NCBI GenBank assembly: GCA_037013495.1 | Contig: CM072801.1 | Location: 106,151,816-106,215,815 of the forward strand | Direction of reading: 5' to 3' | Length of the DNA stretch: 64,000 bases | DNA from: Hippophae tibetana | Lineage: Eukaryota > Streptophyta > Magnoliopsida > Rosales > Elaeagnaceae | Shown here: positions 1 through 10,700 of the stretch, one piece after another | Layout of the letters: every line of letters starts with the position of its first letter | Position numbering within the stretch: the stretch's first letter is position 1 | Translations under genes and position numbers: made by a program | Notes under the pieces: generated by a model | Database searches by the model: none | What the model saw: only the letters and a program-made list of their open reading frames with translations | Told to the model about the DNA's origin: nothing

Positions 1-204
1 AACTCTAGAAATTTTATTGTTTTTTTATTCAGGAGCAAAGATAGGTTGAACACCGAAAACAAAAACATGAAAATGATATAGTGAATTAAAAGAAAAGTAC
101 GAAATAAAATGCAAATAAGAAAATAATGACAACAAAATCTAAAGAAAACAAAAGACTTGTAGAAATATTTGTTTCTTTAATTGTGATTTGGAGCAAAAGA
201 ATGC

Positions 205-217
205 AAAAAAAAAAAAA
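205..217 (+). repeat. Variable A-run before TGGAAAACTAAAG
   Basis: In Z, K, G and R units a pure A-run follows ATGC or ATGT. Counted lengths: 13 here, 8 in the unit at 1294, 9 at 3219, 13 at 23795, 14 at 28929 (29133-29146), 12 at 39201, 10 at 41129, 11 at 44981, 12 at 46907 and 9 at 51414. It accounts for most length variation within these types. Confidence 0.85.
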
Positions 218-545
218 TGGAAAACTAAAGTAAATCTAATATATTAAGATAGATATTCTATTTTGGGTAACCAAGGCTTCGATACCAAATGCTACGGATC
301 TTTTATGTGGACCATTTTGGAAACAATGAACTCAAAGGAATGAGAAATATTGAATTGCTAAGAACATGGTTAATATAATCAAATTTGAACAATAGAGAAC
401 ACGATTAGAAAACCCCGCAAAAATGTGAGACAAAACTATTAGTGTTCCAAAAGTAGTGTAACCGATGGAATTTGGGTTCTAAAAGTGGACAACTGAACTA
501 TTTATTACTTTATGTTTTTGCAAATTGAAATGAGTTTAGATTTGA

Positions 546-554
546 TATTTTATA
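546..554 (-). promoter_or_regulatory. TATA-like box, minus strand, repeated
   Basis: The minus strand reads TATAAAATA, about 260 nt upstream (in minus orientation) of the primer-binding-site-like motif at 275-287. The same box is in most A, B, C, F, H, P, X and Y units; in G, R, Q and K-like tails it reads TATAAACTA. The placement would suit an LTR promoter, but the match is weak evidence in DNA this A+T rich. Confidence 0.2.
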
Positions 555-1293
555 ATAGTCGTTTTGATTTATGACTTAAAAGTTATAACAGTTTAAAGTT
601 GGAACCTCAATAAATAATTTGTTTTTTTTTAAATTACGAACTCCAGAAATTTTGTTGTTTTATTTTTTCAGGATCAAAGATGGTTGAACGCCGAAAAAAA
701 AGAACAGAAAAATGATACAGTGAATTAAAAGAAAAGTACGAAATAAAATGCAAATAAGAAAATAATGACAACAAAATCTAAAGAAAACAAAGGACTTGTA
801 GAAATATTTGTTTCTTTAATTATGATTTGGACGAAAAGAATGCAAAAACCAATAAAATGGAAAACTTTATTAAATTGAAAATTCAAAAAATAGATATATT
901 AAGATAGATATTCTATTTTGGGCAACCAAACCTTCGATACCTAATGATACGGATGTTTTATGCGGACCATTTTGGAAACCATGAACTCAAAGGAATGAGA
1001 AAGATTGAATTGCTAAGAACATGGTTAATATAATCAAATTTGAACAATTAAGAACACGATTACTAAACCACGCAAAAATGTGAGACCAAACTATTACACT
1101 TCAGAAAGTAGTGTAAGGGATGGAAATTGGGTTCTAAAAGTGGACAACTAAACTATTTTTTACTTTATGTTTTTGCAAATTGAAATGAGTTTAGATTTGA
1201 TATTTTATAATAGTCGTTTTGATTTATGACTTAAAAGTTATAACAGTTTAAAGTTGGAACCTCAATAAATAATTTCTTTTTTTTTAAATTACG

Positions 1294-1925
1294 AACTCTT
1301 GAAATTTTGTTGTTTTTTTATTCAGGAGCAAAGATAGGTTGAACACCAAAAACAAAAACATGAAAATGATACTGTGAATTAAAAGAAAAGTATGAAATGA
1401 AATGCAAATAAGAAAATAATGACAACAAAATCTTAAGAAAACCAAAGACTTGTAGAAATATTTGTTTCTTTAATTGTGATTTGGAGCAAAAGAATGTAAA
1501 AAAAATGGAAAACTAAAGTAAATCTAATATATTAAGATAGATATTCTATTTTGGGCAACCAAGGCTTCGATACCAAATGATACGGATCTTTTATGTCGAC
1601 CATTTTGGAAACCATGAACTCAAAGGAATGAGAAAGATTGAATTGCCTAGAACATGGTTAATATAATCAAATTTGAACAATAGAGAACACGATTAGAAAA
1701 CCCCGCAAAAATGAGAGACCAAACTATTAGACTTCCAAAAGTAGTGTAAGCGATGGATTTTGGGTTCTAAAAGTGGACAACTGAACTATATTTTACGTTA
1801 TGTTTTTGTAAATTGAAATGAGTTTAGATTTGATATTTTATAATAGTCGTTTTGGTGTATGACTTAAAAGTTATAACAGTTTAAAGTTGGAACCTCAATA
1901 AATAATTTCTTTTTTTTAAATTACG
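1294..1925 (+). repeat. Chimeric monomer G/C (632 bp)
   Basis: The 5' part matches type G (starts CTCTTGAAATT, has GATACTGTGAATT, GTAAAAAAAATGG and TATGTCGACC). The 3' part matches type C (ATTGCCTAGAAC, AAAATGAGAGACC, CTATATTTTACG, TTTTGGTGTATGAC). The switch lies between about 1598 and 1647. It is the same pair of parents as the hybrids at 10289 and 14794, but with a different crossover point, so it is an independent event. Confidence 0.75.
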
Positions 1926-4765
1926 AACTCGAGAAATTTTTTTGTTTTTTTATTCAGGAGCAAAGATAGGTTGAACACCGAAAACAAAAACATGAAAATG
2001 ATACAGTGAATTAAAAGAAAAGTACGAAATGAAATGCAAATAAGAAAATAATGACAACAAAATCTACAGAAAATAAAAGACTTGTAGAAATATTTGTTTC
2101 TTTAATTGTGATTTGGACCAAAAGAATGGAAAAATAAAATAAAATGGAAACCTTTTGTAAATCTAATATATTAAGATAGATATTCTATTTTGGGTAACCA
2201 AGGCTTCGATACCAAATGATACGGATCTTTTATGCGGAGCATTTTGGAAACCATGAACTCAAAGGAATGAGAAAGATTGAATTGCCTAGAACATGGTTAA
2301 TATAATCAAATTTGAACAATAGAGAACACGATTAGAAAACCCCGCAAAAATGAGAGACCAAACTATTAGACTTCCAAAAGTAGTGTAAGCGATGGATTTT
2401 GGGTTCTAAAAGTGGACAACTGAACTATATTTTACGTTATGTTTTTGCAAATTGAAATGAGTTTAGATTTGATATTTTATAATAGTCGTTTTGGTGTATG
2501 ACTTAAAAGTTATAACAGTTTAAAGTTGGAACCTCAATAAATAATTTGTTTTTTTTAAATTACGAACTCCAGAAATTTTGTTGTTTTATTTTCAGGATCA
2601 AAGATTGGTTGAATGCCGAAAAAAAAAGAACAGAAAAATGATACAGTGAATTAATAGAAAAGTACGAAATAAAATGCAAATAAGAAAATAATGACAACAA
2701 AATCTAAAGAAAACAAAGGACTTGTAGAAATATTTGTTTCTTTAATTATGATTTGGACGAAAAGAATGCAAAAACCAATAAAATGGAAAACTTTATTAAA
2801 TTGAAAATTCAAAAAATAGATATATTAAGATAGATATTCTATTTTGGGCAACCAAACCTTCGATACCTAATGATACGGATGTTTTATGCGGACCATTTTG
2901 GAAACCATGAACTCAAAGGAATGAGAAAGATTGAATTGCTAAAAACATGGTTAATATAATCAAATTTGAACAATAGAGAACACGATAAGAAAACCCCACA
3001 AAAATGTGAGACCAAACTATTAGACTTCCAAAAGTAGTGTAAGCGATGGATTTTGGGTTCTAAAAGTGGACAACTGAACAATTTTTTACTTTATGTTTAT
3101 GCAAATTGAAATGACTTTAGATTTGATATTTTATAATAGTCGTTTTGATGTATGATTTAAAAGTTATAACAGTTTAAAGTTGGAACCGCAATAAATAATT
3201 TCTTTTTTTTAAATTACGAACTCTTGAAATTTTGTTGTTTTTTTATTCAGGAGCAAAGATAGGTTGAACACCAAAAACAAAAACATGAAAATGATACTGT
3301 GAATTAAAAGAAAAGTATGAAATGAAATGCAAATAAGAAAATAATGACAACAAAATCTTAAGAAAACCAAAGACTTGTAGAAATATTTGTTTCTTTAATT
3401 GTGATTTGGAGCAAAAGAATGTAAAAAAAAATGGAAAACTAAAGTAAATCTAATATATTAAGATAGATATTCTATTTTGGGCAACCAAGGCTTCGATACC
3501 AAATGATACGGATCTTTTATGTCGACCATTTTAGAAACCATGAACTCAAAGGAATGAGAAATATTGAATTGCTAAAAACATGGTTAATATAATCAAATTT
3601 GAACAATAGAGAACACGATAAGAAAACCCCACAAAAATGTGAGACCAAACTATTAGAGTTCCAAAAGTAGTGTAACCGATGGAATTTGGGTTCTAAAAGT
3701 GGACAACTGAACTATTTATTACTTTATGTTTTTGCAAATTGAAATGAGTTTAGATCTGATAGTTTATAATAGTTGTTTTGGTGTATGACTTAAAAGTTAT
3801 AACAGTTTAAAGTTGGAACCTCAATAAATAATTTCTTTTTTTTAAATTACGAACTCCACAAATTTTGTTGTTTTTTATTCAGAAGCAAAGATAGGTTGAA
3901 CACCGAAAACATAGAATATGAAAATGATACAGTGAATTAAAAGAAAAGTACGAAATGAAATGCAAATAAGAAAATAATGACAACAAAATCTAAAGAAAAC
4001 AAAGGACTTGTAGAAATATTTGTTTCTTTAATTGTGATTTGGACCAAAAGAATGGAAAAATAAAATAAAATGGAAACCTTTAGTAAATCTAATATATTAA
4101 GATAGATATTCTATTTTGGGTAACCAAGGCTTCGATACCAAATGATACGGATCTTTTATGCGGAGCATTTTGGAAACCATGAACTCAAAGGAATGAGAAA
4201 GATTGAATTGCCTAGAACATGGTTAATATAATCAAATTTGAACAATAGAGAACACGATTAGAAAACCCCGCAAAAATGTGAGACCAAACTATTAGACTTC
4301 CAAAAGTAGTGTAAGCGATGGATTTTGGGTTCTAAAAGTGGACAACTGAACTATTTTTTACTTTATGTTTTTGGAAATTGAAATGAGTTTAGATTTGATA
4401 TTTTATAATAGTCTTTTTGATGTATGATTTAAAAGTTTTAACAGTTTAAAGTTGGAACCTCAATAAATAATTTCTTTTTTTTAAATTACGAACTCTTGAA
4501 ATTTTGTTGTATTTTTATTCAGGAGCAAAGATAGGTTGAACACCAAAAACAAAAACATGAAAATGATACAGTGAATTAAAAGAAAAGTATGAAATGAAAT
4601 GAAAATAAGAAAATAATGACAACAAAATCTTAAGAAAACCAAAGACTTGTAGAAATATTTGTTTCTTTAATTGTGATTTGGAGCAACAGAATGCAAAAAA
4701 CAATAAAATGGAAACCTTTAGTAAATCTAATATATTAAGATAGATATTCTATTTTGGGCAACCAA

Positions 4766-4778
4766 GGCTTCGATACCA
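4766..4778 (-). promoter_or_regulatory. Primer-binding-site-like motif (tRNA-iMet type), repeated in most monomers
   Basis: The plus strand reads GGCTTCGATACCA. The 3' end of plant initiator-Met tRNA reads GGCTCTGATACCA, so 11 of 13 positions agree. On the minus strand this is TGGTATCGAAGCC, preceded by a two-base spacer and CA, as at the inner edge of a plant LTR retrotransposon 5' LTR. Other examples are 275-287 and 50410-50422. Long types F and X carry a variant (CCTTCGATACCTA). Reading: a possible relic of an LTR retrotransposon from which the satellite grew. Coincidence is possible, because no protein-coding part, LTR pair or clear polypurine tract is present. Confidence 0.35.
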
Positions 4779-4949
4779 AAATGATACGGATCTTTTATGC
4801 GGATCATTTTGGAAACCATGAACTCAAAGGAATGAGAAAGATTGAATTGCTAAGAACATGGTTAATATAATCAAATTTGAACAATAGAGAACACAATTAG
4901 AAAAGCACGTAAAAATGTGGAATCAAACTATTAGACTTCGGAAAGTAGT

Positions 4950-5161
4950 GTAAGCGATGGAATTTGGGTTCTCTACGTGGACAACAGAACTAATTTTTAC
5001 TTAATGTTTTTGCAAATTGAAATGAGTTTAGATTTGATATTTTATAATAGTCGTTTTGATGTATGACTTAAAAGTTATAACAGTTTAAAGTTAGAACCTC
5101 AATAAATAATTTCTTTTTTTTAAATTACGAACTCCAGAAATTTTGTTGTATTTTTATTCAG
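4950..5161 (+). other. Splice-site-like pair spanning a monomer junction
   Basis: GTAAGC at 4950 resembles a 5' splice site. TTTTTATTCAG ending at 5161 resembles a 3' splice site with a pyrimidine tract. The pair would define a 212-nt intron across each junction and an exon of 427 nt (4523-4949). The acceptor-like word is kept in nearly all monomers (TTATTCAG, TTATACAG, TTATTTAG, TTTTCAG; TTTTGAG at 43689 and 47543). The donor varies (GTAAGC, GTAAGG, GTAACC). Whether it is used is unknown. Confidence 0.2.
5101..5121 (+). other. AATAAA plus T-run at the monomer end
   Basis: Each monomer ends with CTCAATAAATAATTTC followed by 7-10 T. AATAAA resembles a poly(A) signal and T8 would stop RNA polymerase III. 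R-type tails read AATACATAATTTC and B tails AAAAAATAATTTC, both losing AATAAA. Most likely compositional. Confidence 0.2.
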
Positions 5162-5783
5162 GAGCAAAGATAGGTTGAACACCAAAAACAAAAACATGAA
5201 AATGATACAGTGAATTAAAAGAAAAGTATGAAATGAAATGCAAATAAGAAAATTATGACAACAAAATCAAAAGAAAACAAAAGACTTGTAGAAATATTTG
5301 TTTCTTTAATTATGATTAGGACGAAAAGAATGCAAAAAACAATAAAATGGAAAACTTTATCAAATCGAAAATTCAAAAAATAGATATATTAAGAGAGATA
5401 TTCTATTTTGGGCAACCAAGGCTTCGATACCAAATGATACGGATCTTTTATGCGGACCATTTTGGAAACCATGAACTCAAAGGAATGAGAAAGATTGAAT
5501 TGCTAAGAACATGGTTAATATAATCAAATTTGAACAATTAAGAACACGATTAGAAAACCACGCAAAAATGTGAGACCAAACTATAACACTTCGGAAAGTA
5601 GGGTAAGCGATGGAATTTGGGTTCTAAAAAGTGGACAACAGATTTATTTTTTACTTTATGTTTTGGCAAATTTAAAGGAGTTTAGATTTGATATTTTATA
5701 AGAGTCGTTTTGATGTATGACTTAAAAGTTATAACAGTTTAAAGTTGTAACCTCAAAAAATAATTTCTTTTTTTTAAATTACG
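5130..5783 (+). repeat. Reference long-class monomer (type B, 654 bp)
   Basis: Example of the long class. It carries the extra 15 bp within AAATCGAAAATTCAAAAAAT, between TTTATC and AGATATATTAAG. Type B is marked by AAAGTAGGGTAAGCG, TTTGGCAAATTTAAAGGAG, TTATAAGAGTCG and the tail GTAACCTCAAAAAAT. Copies start at 8342, 12847, 17352, 21210, 26343 and 31478, and B always follows type A. At 34702 a short-class monomer carries the B tail without the B insertion (see the mosaic entry). Confidence 0.9.
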
Positions 5784-7702
5784 AACTCTAGAAATTTTGT
5801 TGCTTTTTTATTCAGGAGCAAAGATAGGTTGAACACCGAAAACAAAAACATGAAAATGATACAATGAATTAAAAGAAAAGTACGAAATGAAATGCAAATA
5901 AGAAAATAATGACAACAAAATCTACAGAAAATAAAAGACTTGTAGAAATATTTGTTTCTTTAATTGTGATTTGGACCAAAAGAATGGAAAAATAAAATAA
6001 AATGGAAACCTTTTGTAAATCTAATATATTAAGATAGATATTCTATTTTGGGTAACCAAGGCTTCGATACCAAATGATACGGATCTTTTATGCGGAGCAT
6101 TTTGGAAACCATGAACTCAAAGGAATGAGAAAGATTGAATTGCCTAGAACATGGTTAATATAATCAAATTTGAACAATAGAGAACACGATTAGAAAACCC
6201 CGCAAAAATGAGAGACCAAACTATTAGACTTCCAAAAGTAGTGTAAGCGATGGATTTTGGGTTCTAAGAGTGGACAACTGAACTATATTTTACGTTATGT
6301 TTTTGCAAATTGAAATGAGTTTAGATTTGATATTTTATAATAGTCGTTTTGGTGTATGACTTAAAAGTTATAACAGTTTAAAGGTGGAACCTCAATAAAT
6401 AATTTGTTTTTTTTAAATTACGAACTCCAGAAATTTTGTTGTTTTATTTTCAGGATCAAAGATTGGTTGAATGCCGAAAAAAAAAGAACAGAAAAATGAT
6501 ACAGTGAATTAAAAGAAAAGTACGAAATAAAATGCAAATAAGAAAATAATGACAACAAAATCTAAAGAAAACAAAGGACTTGTAGAAATATTTGTTTCTT
6601 TAATTGTGATTTGGACCAAAAGAATGGAAAAATAAAATAAAATGGAAACCTTTAGTAAATCTAATATATTAAGATAGATATTCTATTTTGGGTAACCAAG
6701 GCTTCGATACCAAATGATACGGATCTTTTATGCGGAGCATTTTGGAAACCATGAACTCAAAGGAATGAGAAAGATTGAATTGCCTAGAACATGGTTAATA
6801 TAATCAAATTTGAACAATAGAGAACACGATTAGAAAACCCCGCAAAAATGAGAGACCAAACTATTAGACTTCCAAAAGTAGTGTAAGCGATGGATTTTGG
6901 GTTCTAAAAGTGGACAACTGAACTATATTTTACGTTATGTTTTTGCAAATTGAAATGAGTTTAGATTTGATATTTTATAATAGTCGTTTTGGTGTATGAC
7001 TTAAAAGTTATAACAGTTTAAAGGTGGAACCTCAATAAATAATTTGTTTTTTTTAAATTACGAACTCCAGAAATTTTGTTGTTTTATTTTCAGGATCAAA
7101 GATTGGTTGAATGCCGAAAAAAAAAGAACAGAAAAATGATACAGTGAATTAAAAGAAAAGTACGAAATAAAATGCAAATAAGAAAATAATGACAACAAAA
7201 TCTAAAGAAAACAAAGGACTTGTAGAAATATTTGTTTCTTTAATTGTGATTTGGACCAAAAGAATGGAAAAATAAAATAAAATGGAAACCTTTAGTAAAT
7301 CTAATATATTAAGATAGATATTCTATTTTGGGTAACCAAGGCTTCGATACCAAATGATACGGATCTTTTATGCGGAGCATTTTGGAAACCATGAACTCAA
7401 AGGAATGAGAAAGATTGAATTGCCTAGAACATGGTTAATATAATCAAATTTGAACAATAGAGAACACGATTAGAAAACCCCGCAAAAATGTGAGACCAAA
7501 CTATTAGACTTCCAAAAGTAGTGTAAGCGATGGATTTTGGGTTCTAAAAGTGGACAACTGAACTATTTTTTACTTTATGTTTTTGGAAATTGAAATGAGT
7601 TTAGATTTGATATTTTATAATAGTCTTTTTGATGTATGATTTAAAAGTTTTAACAGTTTAAAGTTGGAACCTCAATAAATAATTTCTTTTTTTTAAATTA
7701 CG
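5784..7702 (+). repeat. First, partial 7-mer copy: C'-D-E
   Basis: Units start at 5784 (C', 639 bp, marked by TTCTAAGAGTGG and the tail AAAGGTGGAACC), 6423 (D, 640) and 7063 (E, 640). C' is intact here from its first base, with GATACAATGAATT. In later periods its place is taken by a hybrid whose first 85-100 bases come from type G. This unit is therefore the likely donor of the 3' part of that hybrid. Confidence 0.85.
6423..7702 (+). repeat. Chimeric monomers D and E (F front, H middle, C or H rear)
   Basis: Both begin like long type F (GTTTTATTTTCAGGATCAAA, GGTTGAATGCCG, GAAATAAAATG) but switch to H-type sequence around the GTGATTTGGACCAAAAG block, losing the long-class 15 bp. D then ends like C (GAGAGACC, CTATATTTTACG, GGTGTATGAC). 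E ends like H (TGTGAGACC, TTTTTGGAAATTG, GTCTTTTTGATG, AAAAGTTTTAAC). E can be read as an F-to-H crossover that removed a G; D needs a further exchange with C. Copies start at 10928/11568 and 15433/16073. Confidence 0.75.
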
Positions 7703-10700
7703 AACTCTTGAAATTTTGTTGTATTTTTATTCAGGAGCAAAGATAGGTTGAACACCAAAAACAAAAACATGAAAATGATACAGTGAATTAAAAGAAAAGT
7801 ATGAAATGAAATGAAAATAAGAAAATAATGACAACAAAATCTTAAGAAAACCAAAGACTTGTAGAAATATTTGTTTCTTTAATTGTGATTTGGAGCAACA
7901 GAATGCAAAAAACAATAAAATGGAAACCTTTAGTAAATCTAATATATTAAGATAGATATTGTATTTTGGGCAACCAAGGCTTCGATACCAAAATGATACG
8001 GATCTTTTATGCGGATCATTTTGGAAACCATGAACTCAAAGGAATGAGAAAGATTGAATTGCTAAGAACATGGTTAATATAATCAAATTTGAACAATAGA
8101 GAACACAATTAGAAAAGCACGTAAAAATGTGGAATCAAACTATTAGACTTCGGAAAGTAGTGTAAGCGATGGAATTTGGGTTCTCTACGTGGACAACAGA
8201 ACTAATTTTTACTTAATGTTTTTGCAAATTGAAATGAGTTTAGATTTGATATTTTATAATAGTCGTTTTGATGTATGACTTAAAAGTTATAACAGTTTAA
8301 AGTTAGAACCTCAATAAATAATTTCTTTTTTTTAAATTACGAACTCCAGAAATTTTGTTGTATTTTTATTCAGGAGCAAAGATAGGTTGAACACCAAAAA
8401 CAAAAACATGAAAATGATACAGTGAATTAAAAGAAAAGTATGAAATGAAATGCAAATAAGAAAATTATGACAACAAAATCAAAAGAAAACAAAAGACTTG
8501 TAGAAATATTTGTTTCTTTAATTATGATTAGGACGAAAAGAATGCAAAAAACAATAAAATGGAAAACTTTATCAAATCGAAAATTCAAAAAATAGATATA
8601 TTAAGAGAGATATTCTATTTTGGGCAACCAAGGCTTCGATACCAAATGATACGGATCTTTTATGCGGACCATTTTGGAAACCATGAACTCAAAGGAATGA
8701 GAAAGATTGAATTGCTAAGAACATGGTTAATATAATCAAATTTGAACAATTAAGAACACGATTAGAAAACCACGCAAAAATGTGAGACCAAACTATAACA
8801 CTTCGGAAAGTAGGGTAAGCGATGGAATTTGGGTTCTAAAAAGTGGACAACAGATTTATTTTTTACTTTATGTTTTGGCAAATTTAAAGGAGTTTAGATT
8901 TGATATTTTATAAGAGTCGTTTTGATGTATGACTTAAAAGTTATAACAGTTTAAAGTTGTAACCTCAAAAAATAATTTCTTTTTTTTAAATTACGAACTC
9001 TAGAAATTTTGTTGCTTTTTTATTCAGGAGCAAAGATAGGTTGAACACCGAAAACAAAAACATGAAAATGATACAATGAATTAAAAGAAAAGTACGAAAT
9101 GAAATGCAAATAAGAAAATAATGACAACAAAATCTACAGAAAATAAAAGACTTGTAGAAATATTTGTTTCTTTAATTGTGATTTGGACCAAAAGAATGGA
9201 AAAATAAAATAAAATGGAAACCTTTTGTAAATCTAATATATTAAGATAGATATTCTATTTTGGGTAACCAAGGCTTCGATACCAAATGATACGGATCTTT
9301 TATGCGGAGCATTTTGGAAACCATGAACTCAAAGGAATGAGAAAGATTGAATTGCCTAGAACATGGTTAATATAATCAAATTTGAACAATAGAGAACACG
9401 ATTAGAAAACCCCGCAAAAATGAGAGACCAAACTATTAGACTTCCAAAAGTAGTGTAAGCGATGGATTTTGGGTTCTAAAAGTGGACAACTGAACTATAT
9501 TTTACGTTATGTTTTTGCAAATTGAAATGAGTTTAGATTTGATATTTTATAATAGTCGTTTTGGTGTATGACTTAAAAGTTATAACAGTTTAAAGTTGGA
9601 ACCCCAATAAATAATTTCTTTTTTTTAAATTACGAACTCCAGAAATTTTGTTGTTTTATTTTCAGGATCAAAGATTGGTTGAATGCCGAAAAAAAAAGAA
9701 CAGAAAAATGATACAGTGAATTAAAAGAAAAGTACGAAATAAAATGCAAATAAGAAAATAATGACAACAAAATCTAAAGAAAACAAAGGACTTGTAGAAA
9801 TATTTGTTTCTTTAATTATGATTTGGACGAAAAGAATGCAAAAACCAATAAAATGGAAAACTTTATTAAATTGAAAATTCAATAAATAGATATATTAAGA
9901 TAGATATTCTATTTTGGGCAACCAAACCTTCGATACCTAATGATACGGATGTTTTATGCGGACCATTTTGGAAACCATGAACTCAAAGGAATGAGAAAGA
10001 TTGAATTGCTAAAAACATGTTTAATATAATCAAATTTGAACAATAGAGAACACGATAAGAAAACCCCACAAAAATGTGAGACCAAACTATTAGACTTCCA
10101 AAAGTAGTGTAAGCGATGGATTTTGGGTTCTAAAAGTGGACAACTGAACAATTTTTTACTTTATGTTTTTGCAAATTGAAATGACTTTAGATTTGATATT
10201 TTATAATAGTCGTTTTGATGTATGATTTAAAAGTTATAACAGTTTAAAGTTGGAACCGCAATAAATAATTTCGTTTTTTTAAATTACGAACTCTTGAAAT
10301 TTTGTTGTTTTTTTATTCAGGAGCAAAGATAGGTTGAACACCAAAAACAAAAACATGAAAATGATACTGTGAATTAAAAGAAAAGTACGAAATGAAATGC
10401 AAATAAGAAAATAATGACAACAAAATCTACAGAAAATAAAAGACTTGTAGAAATATTTGTTTCTTTAATTGTGATTTGGACCAAAAGAATGGAAAAATAA
10501 AATAAAATGGAAACCTTTTGTAAATCTAATATATTAAGATAGATATTCTATTTTGGGTAACCAAGGCTTCGATACCAAATGATACGGATCTTTTATGCGG
10601 AGCATTTTGGAAACCATGAACTCAAAGGAATGAGAAAGATTGAATTGCCTAGAACATGGTTAATATAATCAAATTTGAACAATAGAGAACACGATTAGAA

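Larger units (their letters stand above)
1..1293 (+). repeat. Two monomers of the trimer family at the left edge
   Basis: The units at 1-638 (S) and 639-1293 (L) do not belong to the HOR that follows. The first has GATATAGTGAATT, a 13-A run at 205-217, AAATGCTACGG, GGAAACAATGAAC and GAGACAAAACTATTAG, the signature of type Z of the block at 35980-48194. The second has GGATCAAAGATGGTTGAACG and GGGATGGAAATTGGG, matching the X-prime monomers at 43689 and 47543. The trimer family therefore existed on both sides of the 7-mer and 8-mer blocks. Confidence 0.8.
4491..5129 (+). repeat. Reference short-class monomer (type A, 639 bp)
   Basis: Example of the short class. It lacks the 15-bp block, so TTTAGTAAATCTAATATATT runs directly into AAGATAG. 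Type A is marked by GGATCATTTT, by GAACACAATTAGAAAAGCACG and by TTCTCTACGTGG. Close copies start at 7703, 12208, 16713, 20571, 25704 and 30839. These later copies carry GATATTGTATTTT where this one has GATATTCTATTTT, so this unit sits slightly outside the amplified set. An open frame on the minus strand (62 codons) recurs with the unit but shows no coding features. Confidence 0.9.
1926..5783 (+). repeat. Monomers C-F-G-H-A-B, ancestral-looking order before the 7-mer HOR
   Basis: Unit starts and types: 1926 C, 2565 F (L), 3219 G, 3852 H, 4491 A, 5130 B (L). The same six-unit order reappears at 18006-21863, at the exit of the 7-mer block. Here each unit carries private differences from the later copies, for example AGATCTGATAG and GTTGTTTTGG in G and GTTTATGCAAATTG in F. 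That agrees with an older, less homogenised stretch. Confidence 0.8.

Noticed and set aside
275..300. CENP-B box in CTTCGATACCAAATGATACGG
   Set aside because: TTCG is present, but the A at the fixed position and the CGGG end of the core (TTCGNNNNANNCGGG) are not; no other match in the monomer.
621..630. RNA polymerase III terminators (T-runs) indicating small RNA genes
   Set aside because: T-runs are in every monomer, but I saw no tRNA-like A and B boxes upstream at a suitable distance.
2884..3081. Recurring minus-strand open frame of 65 codons (MFSCP...), also at 9954, 14459, 36937, 49784 and others
   Set aside because: It recurs only because the satellite does. It is short, has no recognisable domain, and units without particular substitutions have it broken. 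No codon-level constraint is visible.
4515..4703. Recurring minus-strand open frame of 62 codons, rich in F, S and L and resembling a membrane protein
   Set aside because: The hydrophobic look comes from reading an A-rich strand in reverse (TTT, TTC, TCT codons). It overlaps the T-rich CAGGA block and exists only in some subtypes.
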